Of a DNA stretch of 64,000 nucleotides, positions 51,216 to 59,165 are shown one piece after another (positions within the stretch are counted from its first letter, which is position 1; every line of letters starts with the position of its first letter). Position numbers and translations under genes: made by a program. The notes beneath the pieces are model-generated. The model worked only from the letters and a program-made list of their open reading frames with translations. It did not search any database and was not told the DNA's origin. The stretch is from Aliidiomarina haloalkalitolerans (GTDB lineage Bacteria > Pseudomonadota > Gammaproteobacteria > Enterobacterales > Alteromonadaceae): NCBI RefSeq assembly GCF_003987315.1, contig NZ_PIPI01000007.1:62001-126000 (forward strand), read 5' to 3'.

Positions 51216-54200
51216 CTACGCCTTGTTGTTTCCCTTTTCTTTATATATCAGTGTATATAAAGTCGGAATAACAAACAGGGTCAGTACTGTTGAAGTGATT
51301 AGTCCTCCCAGAACTACAGTTGCCAACGGTTTATGAATTTCACTGCCAATTCCCTGCGACAATAAAATAGGCACTAACGCAAGTATTGAGGTTATGGCGG
51401 TAATCAAGACAGGCTGTAAACGGCTTGCTGTGCCTTGTAGCACAGCGTCCTGCACTGACATTCCACGCTGCCGTAAGCCATTAATCGCATCTAGTAATAC
51501 CACGCCATTTAGCATTGCTACACCAAAAACAGTTATAAAACCAATAGCGCTCGGCACTGATAAATATGTTCCACTTAGGTACAGAGCAATAACCCCGCCG
51601 ACAAGGGCCACAGGCACATTAGTTACTACCAAAGCCACCTGTTTAATGGAGCGAAAAGCCAGGTACAGAAATAGCGTAATAATCAGCAGAGATACCGGTA
51701 CCACTACCATTAACCGTTGCTGCGCTCGCTGCTGATTCTCAAACTGTCCGCCTATTTCAATCGTATAGCCGGCAGGTAAGTCAAACTGCTGGATTGCCGA
51801 TTGAATATCAGCAACCACACTACCCATAGCCCGGCCACTGATATTAGACTCAATGACAATTCGGCGCTGGGCGTTTTCGCGGCGAATCATCGGAGCTGCC
51901 GATTCACGCGTGATTTCAGTTATATCTCCCAATAAAACAATTGCTCCGCTGGCTGTTTTTAGCGGAATACGCGCAATGGACTCTGGTGAGGCACGAAAGT
52001 CAGAATGAAGTCGTACATTTATATCATGACGGGCATTACCATCCAGAATCTGCCCCGCATTTTCTCCACCCACACCTAAACGTACCCAGGCCATCAAGTC
52101 TGCAACATCAAATCCGTAACGGGACATTGCGGTATAATCAGGGCGAATAGTTAATTGCTCTTCACCACTAATTTGCTCCAGCGCCACATCGGTAGTTCCG
52201 GGGATAGCATCCACTAAACGTTGTAGTTCCTCGCCCTTTTCCGCCAGAACACCCAAATCAGAGCCAAATAACTTGATCGCCAATTGCGCCCGAACCCCGG
52301 ATAACAGCTCATCAACCCGTGTTGCTATAGGCTGAGAAAAATTGAGTACAACACCAGGTAGCTCACCCAGCACTTCATTCATTTTACTTTGCAGTTCTTC
52401 GCGGGTGGCTGCGGTCTGCCACGCCGCCATGTCGGTTAAACCGATGTACATTTCGATATTATTAATAGGCTCAGGATCTCCACCCAACTCAGGGGCGCCT
52501 ATACGCGATAAAGCGTAGGTTACTTCCGGGAAGTCCATCAGCATGCCTTCCAGTTGCTGTGCTACACGAATGGAAGTATCCAGATTTGCCGACGGTGCCA
52601 GAGTAACCCGCATATTAATTGTTCCTTCTTCCAGTTCCGGGGCAAACTCTGTTTCCAGTCGTGGACCAAGCAGCACTGCTATGCTGACAAATGCCAGCGT
52701 AACCACCCCTACCCATAGCGGCTTTTTCAAACTCAGGGTAAGGCCCCGAATAAAGCCGCGTTCAACAATATGGTATATCTTCGGCTCAACATGTTTAGGC
52801 GCTTTTTTGAATAAGTACGATGCAAGCGGTGGCACTATAACTAACGCAACTATTAAGGAGCCTGCCAAACCTAAAATGACGCTGACCGCCATAGGCTGAA
52901 ATAACTTACTTTCCACCCCTTCAAGAAAAAATAAAGGAACAAACACAGTCATGATAATCAACGTTGCAAACATAACTGGCCGGGCAACCTCCTGACCCGC
53001 TTCAATAATATGCTCAGTCACTGTCATGGGCCGGGTACTTTGCGATGCTGTAAGTCGTTGAAAAATCCGCTCGACCATCACGACCGACGCATCAATCATC
53101 AAGCCTGTTGCAATAGCTAATCCGCCCAACGACATCAGGTTGGCTGAAATTCCCCACTGATGCATAAAAAGCAGCGCAACCCCTATTGACAACGGGATCG
53201 ATAAAAGCACTAACACTGAAGCGCGGATGTTTCTTAAAAATCCAAGCAAAACCAAGACAATCAGCACAAACGCAAAAAAAACAGCATCCCTGATTGTAGT
53301 TACCGCTCTTTCAATCAAGTGCGACTGATCATAGTACGCTTCAAGGTATACGCCCTCAGGGAGGGCGCTATTGATACTATCTAAACGCGCTTCAATACCA
53401 TCGATAACAGCCTTTGTATTCGCACCTGTCCGCTGCAAAATAATGCCAGCAACCACTTCGCCCAGAGCCTCGGTCTCACCTGACTCATTTTTTTCAGTCA
53501 TTGTGACTGCACCCACTCGGATTTCATGGCCAAAACCTACCGATGCAACATCGCCAATTCGCACCGGAATTCCCTGACGTTGTATAATTGGTAGTTGACG
53601 AATAGCCTCCAGCCCAGCATCACCCGCTGGCAGCATACCTGCACCACGAACGACTAACTGATTATCACCCTGAGGCATAAACCAGCCACCAGCATTCAGG
53701 TTATTATCGGCCAATGTGCTAAAGACCTGCTCCATAGTCAGGTCATATTCTAGAAGGCGTACGGGATCAATTTGCACCTGGTACTGCAGAACTGGCCCAC
53801 CGAAGGACAAGATTTCAGTGACTCCATCCACGGGCATCAACAGTAACTTGACCAGAAAATCATTCAATGTGCGTAAAGCAGCCGCATCGTACGCCGGATT
53901 ATCTGAGCGCAATGTGTATTGGAATACCTCACCAAGGCCGGACGTATTAGGCCCCATTTCAGGTATTCCAAGCTGTTCAGGAATCATCTCGCGCGCTTCA
54001 CTAAGCTTTTCAAATACTTGCTGGCGGGCAAAATAAATATCAGTACCGTCTGCAAAAACAACAGTTACCACCGACAAACCAGTGCGGGATAACGAACGCA
54101 CCTCTGTCACTCCCGTTAAAGCGTACATTGATGATTCAAGCGGATAGGTAATCAACTGTTCAACTTCTTCGGCTGCCAGACCATTGGCCTGAGTGTTAAC

Positions 54201-54344
54201 CGTCACCTGTACATTGGTTACGTCTGGAAATGCATCTAAATTTAGTCGAGGAATAGTAAAAATTACCCCGCCAATAAAAACACTCAACAGGATGAATACC
54301 ATTAAGCGGAACTGAATCAGACGACTTAAAAGTGTAGAAAACAT
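51216..54344 (-). CDS. Heavy-metal efflux RND pump (CzcA/CusA family)
   Basis: A proton-driven exporter of divalent or monovalent metal cations across the envelope. The 1042 residues are normal for HME-RND. Blocks: LNLDAFPDVTNVQVTVNT, the helix-4 acidic residues in ATGLMIDASVVMVERIF, the C-terminal half with FAPELEEGTINMRVTLAP and IRRENAQRRIVIESNI, and helix 10-12 FGVAMLNGVVLLDAINGLR. The DFPD and GLMIDAS motifs separate it from the drug pump at 33487. The exact metal cannot be read. It is the second gene of a minus-strand operon, 11 bp after the adaptor. No outer-membrane CzcC/CusC gene is present, so the operon is incomplete or uses a shared channel. Confidence 0.92.
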   Translation of the reverse strand: MFSTLLSRLIQFRLMVFILLSVFIGGVIFTIPRLNLDAFPDVTNVQVTVNTQANGLAAEEVEQLITYPLESSMYALTGVTEVRSLSRTGLSVVTVVFADGTDIYFARQQVFEKLSEAREMIPEQLGIPEMGPNTSGLGEVFQYTLRSDNPAYDAAALRTLNDFLVKLLLMPVDGVTEILSFGGPVLQYQVQIDPVRLLEYDLTMEQVFSTLADNNLNAGGWFMPQGDNQLVVRGAGMLPAGDAGLEAIRQLPIIQRQGIPVRIGDVASVGFGHEIRVGAVTMTEKNESGETEALGEVVAGIILQRTGANTKAVIDGIEARLDSINSALPEGVYLEAYYDQSHLIERAVTTIRDAVFFAFVLIVLVLLGFLRNIRASVLVLLSIPLSIGVALLFMHQWGISANLMSLGGLAIATGLMIDASVVMVERIFQRLTASQSTRPMTVTEHIIEAGQEVARPVMFATLIIMTVFVPLFFLEGVESKLFQPMAVSVILGLAGSLIVALVIVPPLASYLFKKAPKHVEPKIYHIVERGFIRGLTLSLKKPLWVGVVTLAFVSIAVLLGPRLETEFAPELEEGTINMRVTLAPSANLDTSIRVAQQLEGMLMDFPEVTYALSRIGAPELGGDPEPINNIEMYIGLTDMAAWQTAATREELQSKMNEVLGELPGVVLNFSQPIATRVDELLSGVRAQLAIKLFGSDLGVLAEKGEELQRLVDAIPGTTDVALEQISGEEQLTIRPDYTAMSRYGFDVADLMAWVRLGVGGENAGQILDGNARHDINVRLHSDFRASPESIARIPLKTASGAIVLLGDITEITRESAAPMIRRENAQRRIVIESNISGRAMGSVVADIQSAIQQFDLPAGYTIEIGGQFENQQRAQQRLMVVVPVSLLIITLFLYLAFRSIKQVALVVTNVPVALVGGVIALYLSGTYLSVPSAIGFITVFGVAMLNGVVLLDAINGLRQRGMSVQDAVLQGTASRLQPVLITAITSILALVPILLSQGIGSEIHKPLATVVLGGLITSTVLTLFVIPTLYTLIYKEKGNNKA

Positions 54345-54355
54345 TGCTTAGCTCC

Positions 54356-55525
54356 TTAATGGTTGTGGGTATCGAAACCATCTTTTGCCAGTTCAGATGC
54401 GATAAAAAATGCACCTTTCATGACCAACCTGGCACCTGGTTCAATACCACTGACAAGATGAAGTCCACCTTGGCTCTCCAACACGGTAACCTCAACAGAA
54501 CTAAACGTATTTTGTTCATTTTGCACGAATACGCGCCATTGATTACCCTCCTGACGGTGCAATGCTGCATTAGGTACGAGTACGCCCTGCTGTTCAGCAG
54601 ACGGTAAATGAACTTCAGCAAACTGTCCGGCATGCCAATGAGTCGAACGGTTATCTACAGAAATAAGGATCTGCTCAGTTTGGGTCACAGACGACACGTA
54701 ATGACCTCGGCTCAACACCTCTCCGGTTACCAACTCTCCATTCACGTTAACAACAACAGACTGCCCCGCTTCCAGGGGCAACCGGTGTCTTACCGGCAAC
54801 TCTGCGGCCACCCACAGCGTTGATTCATCGTTAACCCGCAAAAGAGATGTTCCGCCTGATAGAGCCTGCCCGGCGGAGTACTGTAGTTGTTCCGGTGATA
54901 ACTGCACTTTCCCGGCCATCGGTGATAACACCTGAACCTGACCAATACAGTCAGAACAACTAAGCAATGCAGTGATTTGTGCGTCCGTCATAAACACCGA
55001 GCGCAACACGGCACGCCGCCGCTCGGCCTCAATTCTGGCCTCTTCCCGAACTGTATCGCTGACTACGCCTTCTTCCATACGTTGAATGCGAGATAACTCC
55101 TGCGCTGCCAGTACGAAATCTGCCTGAGCGTCAGCAATCTCTCGCCCACCAATGGTCAAAAGCGCATCTCCGACAGCTACACTTTGGCCGATGCTTGCAT
55201 CGTAATGGATAATTCGTACGTCCAGTTGTGGGGCAATCACAATACTGCGCGCCCGGTCATTCAAAAGTTGCCCGGGCACCGTTGTCTGCAGTGAAAACCC
55301 TGAACCCACTGCCTGTTCAACCTCAATCCCAGCAAGTCTTTGCTGCTCATTTGTCAATGTAACTTGGCCGCTTTGTTCATCGTCGTGATTATCATCATGT
55401 GCAACCGCAGCCCCAATAAAACACGCACTGATTATCGTGCTCAGCACAACGGCGAAGGTACATTTTGCTAAGATACACTGGACCACACGCCCCGCTATAT
55501 AAGCAGTGCTTGATATGATTTTCAT
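54356..55525 (-). CDS. Metal RND periplasmic adaptor (CzcB/CusB family)
   Basis: A 389-residue membrane-fusion protein partner of the pump encoded next to it. A hydrophobic N-terminal segment (about 24-42) is followed directly by the His/Asp-rich stretch HDDNHDDEQ, a probable metal-binding site, and the chain ends DTHNH. Barrel-sandwich and hairpin regions: DARIIHYDASIGQSVAVGD-like (VRIIHYDASIGQSVAVGD), HWHAGQFAEVHLP, LVPNAALHRQEG. A Cys pair in LLSCSDCIG (hairpin region) is unusual for CzcB and could bind metal. It is transcribed leftward with the RND gene. Confidence 0.88.
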   Translation of the reverse strand: MKIISSTAYIAGRVVQCILAKCTFAVVLSTIISACFIGAAVAHDDNHDDEQSGQVTLTNEQQRLAGIEVEQAVGSGFSLQTTVPGQLLNDRARSIVIAPQLDVRIIHYDASIGQSVAVGDALLTIGGREIADAQADFVLAAQELSRIQRMEEGVVSDTVREEARIEAERRRAVLRSVFMTDAQITALLSCSDCIGQVQVLSPMAGKVQLSPEQLQYSAGQALSGGTSLLRVNDESTLWVAAELPVRHRLPLEAGQSVVVNVNGELVTGEVLSRGHYVSSVTQTEQILISVDNRSTHWHAGQFAEVHLPSAEQQGVLVPNAALHRQEGNQWRVFVQNEQNTFSSVEVTVLESQGGLHLVSGIEPGARLVMKGAFFIASELAKDGFDTHNH

Positions 55526-55611
55526 AAAAATATTTCCGGTAAGTATTTAGTACACAAATCCACCCGCTATATAAGCGAGTTCAAGTAATCCTAGATATAG
55601 AAGAAATAAAG

Positions 55612-55956
55612 TTATGCGATGGGAGGGCGAAATGAGGGATCAGGAAAGAGAGAACTGAAACGCACCGGTAACAGCACGACTCTAGAAGGCAGTAGCGCTA
55701 TGTCTGTCGTTTGAGAATAATCAGTCATCATCGAGATACCGCCATGACACTGGCAGTCGAGACATAGCTCGTTAAAGTCTGAATCGCTTAATTCTGCTGA
55801 AATTGCAGTGGTTGCCTGAAGCTCAAGGTGTATATGGGAGGTTTGACTGTCATCATGTCGTTGTTCACTCAAATGCAACTGATGCACAGCCGTACCAGCC
55901 AAAGAAAGCTGAGCGAGCAATATCAGAGTCATTATTGATAAAAGTGCGTGACGCAT
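55612..55956 (-). CDS. Small secreted Cys/His-rich protein, possible metal-binding
   Basis: A 114-residue protein with a signal peptide (MRHALLSIMTLILLAQLSLAG). The mature part has clustered potential ligands: HQLHLSEQRHDDSQTSHIHLE and CLDCQCHGG. Short proteins of this kind often lead czc/cus-type operons. I do not assign a family with confidence. It lies 86 bp upstream of the adaptor on the same strand, so it is probably the first gene of the metal-efflux operon. ATG 55956 is preceded by GGACTTTCC, with no good Shine-Dalgarno. Confidence 0.65.
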   Translation of the reverse strand: MRHALLSIMTLILLAQLSLAGTAVHQLHLSEQRHDDSQTSHIHLELQATTAISAELSDSDFNELCLDCQCHGGISMMTDYSQTTDIALLPSRVVLLPVRFSSLFPDPSFRPPIA

Positions 55957-56431
55957 GGAAAGTCCGGTTAAGCCTGAGCTAAAATTTAGGCTCAGTGTAG
56001 CAGATTATAACCGGTAATAATAGATGAATTACCACGCTAAAAGGCCATGCATAGTACACAGTAACTCTACATAGTTAACACATGGTCGGTTTGACAGAAC
56101 ACCCTGTTTTCAAATTGGGGGCTAACAAAACCATTCTAAATAATACGGGTTGCACGTTTGCCGGTATTTGCCGGCATAACGGGCGTGTGCAGAACAATGT
56201 GAAACATCTTTTCTCCGCTGATAAGAGACCTGATAAAAACATCGGCATTATACCTCTTTTAGTTCGAAAAAGAGGTAAAGAAGCCAGTGAAGTTGCCGAT
56301 ACTTTTAGAGTAACTGTGCTGATACTAAAGAAAGCCGGAATTTAAAAAATGTTTAATCTGGTTAAAATTTTGTAATCGAATGGTTGTTTCACCCGATAAA
56401 TTCAGGTTGAATAGATAAGAAGCGACACATA
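55957..56431. other. Right border region of the island
   Basis: About 475 bp without a gene I would defend. It holds the promoter of the metal operon (leftward), the right inverted repeat (56104-56130) and AT-rich sequence before the GGDEF-EAL gene. A frame of 87 codons (56082-56345) is open on plus, but it has no ribosome-binding site, no recognisable family and runs across the inverted repeat. The missing 5' piece of the resident trmL is not recognisable here. Confidence 0.5.
56104..56130 (-). repeat. Right 27-bp inverted repeat of the island
   Basis: On the minus strand it reads TTTTGTTAGCCC-N8-AAAACAG, identical to 49908-49934 at 19 arm positions plus 2 of 8 spacer positions. Together they enclose 6,223 bp. 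No clear target-site duplication is seen next to them. Confidence 0.7.
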
Positions 56432-56438
56432 TTGTCGC
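56422..56438. promoter_or_regulatory. 17-bp dyad overlapping the GGDEF-EAL gene start
   Basis: GCGACA-CATAT-TGTCGC is a perfect 6-bp dyad covering the TTG start candidate at 56432. It could be an operator, or it suggests translation really begins at GTG 56468. Confidence 0.35.
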
Positions 56439-59158
56439 AGAGTAATGAAAAAGGAATCGAAGTTTCCGTGACCTATAACTCCCGAACCGCTGCTAGCGCT
56501 GCTTACTACTTTTCCGCGATTTCGGCGGCCTTACTCGGTATTATCGGCTGCTTTTTCCACTTTGTGGTCACTGACCAGACCTTAATCGACATTATTCCGC
56601 TCCGTACACCGCTCGCAATTTTCTTCACAGCGGTTGCTTTTATTATCGCTGGCCGCGGCTACAATCTGCTCTTATTGTTGTTCGGTGTTGCCTTCATGCT
56701 GCTCGCCTCACTGTCGTTTTATAGCAACATCACCAGTGAATATTTTGGCATCGGCGACTTTTTCGGTTGGATCGTCGTCCTCGTAGCTATCCACTTATTT
56801 CTTTTAGGCTTGTCTCTAGCGCTTAGTTTAAAGCGGCCGCTAGTGCGCGCATTGTGGCGCTTTACCGGTTGGTTATCGTTAGCCTTAACGGGCGCGATTC
56901 TGGTTTATAGTTGGATACCGAATACCGCTAACTTATACGCGCCGGGCTCGGTCATATTCATTGCTGTTGCGCTCATGTTATTGCTCACCGGCATCATGAT
57001 GTTGATTCGTTCGCATTGGTATCGGGAATCGCTGCATTTCGACTACAAGCTGCTTACACCTTCTGTTGTCGTCAGCTTAGTGACGATACTGGTGTGGTTT
57101 TCGCTTTCGGCTGCAGCCGTACGCGATGTGAACGAGCGCGGCCAAATTCTGCAAGAGCAAATTGCTGGCCAAATTAACAACCAACTATTGGAATTACGTG
57201 ATGCCTTGAAGCGTGTTTCCAACCTCATGTACGCCGAAAATGCTGATGCATTTAGGCACGACGCACAATTGTTATTGCGTGATTTCCCTGCGGCTTTAGG
57301 GATTAGCGTACACAACCCAGACGGCGAATTTAGCTATTTCGTCAAAGCGAATGGCAACGTAATGGGAACCGACTTGTATACGCTAGCAGTGCCACCCACG
57401 CCTTGGCTGCAACGTATGCTGGGTCAAGAGGCGTATACGGTAACTGCTTCTTCGGTGTATGCAGAGCGTCCCATTTTATTCTTTACTGTTCCCATTCGTT
57501 CACAAAACGGCGCACCGCAAGCGACTATGGCAGTCGACCTACAGAAGCTGCTCGACTACACCCCAATTGAGTTTTTGCGCTCGTTTGAAGTGCATATTGA
57601 AATCGCTCAAAACTTTATTTTACCGGCGAACACCCCCGAATTTGCTTTATATACCCGCGATAGCTTCCATGCAGAGCACCCGTTCTCGATTCGTCACGCC
57701 TTCGAGATTATCGACGCACCCCTGACGTTTTACGTTACGTTGCGTGATACGGATGAGCTGTGGCGCAGCGCACGAGTGAACAAACTGGTCTTTCTCATTG
57801 GTGGCATTGTTTCCTTCCTATTGGTGATTATCATCGACGCCAACAACCGCCTCCGCCAAGAAGAAATAAAGCTCAAACAACTAGCCACCTATGACGGTGT
57901 GACCAACCTAATTCGCCGCGACGTGTTTGAACAAGAACTTGCTTTGCAATACAGCGTGGCGCGGGACGTCACGGCTAACTTTGTCCTGTTTATAGATCTC
58001 GATGGCTTTAAAGCGATTAACGACACCTTAGGCCTGAAGGCGGGTAACCAAATATTGCTCGAAACCGGTCAGCGCATAAAAGCTGAGCTGCCGAAAAACA
58101 GTATTGTGTCGCGCTTCAGTAGCGACGAGTTTGTGGTGATGGTGCCCAACGCCAATAAAGCCGTGGTGACGAAACTTAGCAGTACTTTGCAACAGCAACT
58201 ACGCAAGCCTTATATGCTCGATGGTGTCGAAGTGATTGCGCCCGCCAGTATCGGTATTGCCCAAGCCATGCGCTTTGACGACAGCGCCGATGAGCTGATT
58301 CAACGAGCAGATATTGCCATGACCGAGGCGAAAAGCTCGGGTGGTAATAATGTCACGTGGTTCCGCAAAGACATGCTATTGAGTTACAACGAGCGCCTGA
58401 GTATGCGTACGCGAATTCAGCAGGGAATGAATAGCCAAGAATTTAGCGTGCATTACCAACCGATTGTCGGCACACAGTCGAATGTGATTTCCGGTTTTGA
58501 AGCGCTGGCGCGTTGGCCACAAGAGGACGGCAGTTTTATTCCACCGGGCGTGTTTATTCCAATTGCTGAACAAACCGGTCAAATTGTCGAGCTAACTGAA
58601 CAAATTTTGGCGCGGGTAAGCGATGACATTCCGAAACTTGCGCAAATTGGCCAAGAAGAAAAAACCTACGTGTCGGTGAATATTTCACCCTTGTGCTTCA
58701 CCCGTGGCATTGTCATGGATCTGTTAAAAGAAGTGCATGCCCAAGCCCAAGAGTCGAATGTGGTGTTACAGATTGAAGTCACCGAAAGTCTTTTCCTTGA
58801 CGACAAGACCAGCGCCAAAGACACGCTTGAGGCACTCCGCGCCTTAGGTATCCAAGTCGCAATTGACGATTTTGGTATCGGTTATTCAAGTTTAAGTTTG
58901 CTTTATAAGCTGCCTGTTGATGTAATTAAGATCGATCGCGCGTTTATTAGCGACCTCACCCCAGGTACCGATGCCTTTAAAGTTGCTGACGCAGCAATTT
59001 CATTGGCACTGAACCTCAACAAGAAAGTTGTGGTCGAAGGGGTAGAAACAGAGGCACAATTAGCCTTCTGTCGCGAAAAACAGTGTCACGCCATGCAAGG
59101 GTATTATTTCTATCGCCCGAAAGCATTGGCCGAATTGATGAATTTACAACACAGGTAA
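56432..59158 (+). CDS. Membrane GGDEF-EAL protein, probable c-di-GMP phosphodiesterase
   Basis: About 908 residues. Six or seven N-terminal hydrophobic helices (about 20-225) form a membrane module. A periplasmic region (about 230-440) follows, then a last helix (LVFLIGGIVSFLLVIIIDA). The GGDEF domain is degenerate: the active-site loop reads RFSSDEF, so the two Gly are Ser and cyclase activity is unlikely. The EAL domain is intact, with GFEALARW, VSVNISP, the E in QIEVTESLF, DDFGIGYSSL and KIDRAFI, so c-di-GMP hydrolysis is expected. The start is uncertain: TTG 56432 (AAGAAG 9 nt upstream) or GTG 56468 (AAGGA 12 nt upstream). The next gene begins 7 bp after the stop. Confidence 0.87.
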   Translation: MSQSNEKGIEVSVTYNSRTAASAAYYFSAISAALLGIIGCFFHFVVTDQTLIDIIPLRTPLAIFFTAVAFIIAGRGYNLLLLLFGVAFMLLASLSFYSNITSEYFGIGDFFGWIVVLVAIHLFLLGLSLALSLKRPLVRALWRFTGWLSLALTGAILVYSWIPNTANLYAPGSVIFIAVALMLLLTGIMMLIRSHWYRESLHFDYKLLTPSVVVSLVTILVWFSLSAAAVRDVNERGQILQEQIAGQINNQLLELRDALKRVSNLMYAENADAFRHDAQLLLRDFPAALGISVHNPDGEFSYFVKANGNVMGTDLYTLAVPPTPWLQRMLGQEAYTVTASSVYAERPILFFTVPIRSQNGAPQATMAVDLQKLLDYTPIEFLRSFEVHIEIAQNFILPANTPEFALYTRDSFHAEHPFSIRHAFEIIDAPLTFYVTLRDTDELWRSARVNKLVFLIGGIVSFLLVIIIDANNRLRQEEIKLKQLATYDGVTNLIRRDVFEQELALQYSVARDVTANFVLFIDLDGFKAINDTLGLKAGNQILLETGQRIKAELPKNSIVSRFSSDEFVVMVPNANKAVVTKLSSTLQQQLRKPYMLDGVEVIAPASIGIAQAMRFDDSADELIQRADIAMTEAKSSGGNNVTWFRKDMLLSYNERLSMRTRIQQGMNSQEFSVHYQPIVGTQSNVISGFEALARWPQEDGSFIPPGVFIPIAEQTGQIVELTEQILARVSDDIPKLAQIGQEEKTYVSVNISPLCFTRGIVMDLLKEVHAQAQESNVVLQIEVTESLFLDDKTSAKDTLEALRALGIQVAIDDFGIGYSSLSLLYKLPVDVIKIDRAFISDLTPGTDAFKVADAAISLALNLNKKVVVEGVETEAQLAFCREKQCHAMQGYYFYRPKALAELMNLQHR

Positions 59159-59165
59159 CCGAATC

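Noticed and set aside
56117-56190. Possible remnant of the missing trmL 5' end at the right border
   Set aside because: A few short matches (GCCGGC, a translated NNTGCT resembling ANNGCT) exist, but the order and spacing do not fit trmL on either strand. Probably chance.
56082-56345. 87-codon open frame on plus at the island's right border
   Set aside because: No ribosome-binding site, no recognisable family, and the right inverted repeat (56104-56130) runs through it. I treat it as non-coding.
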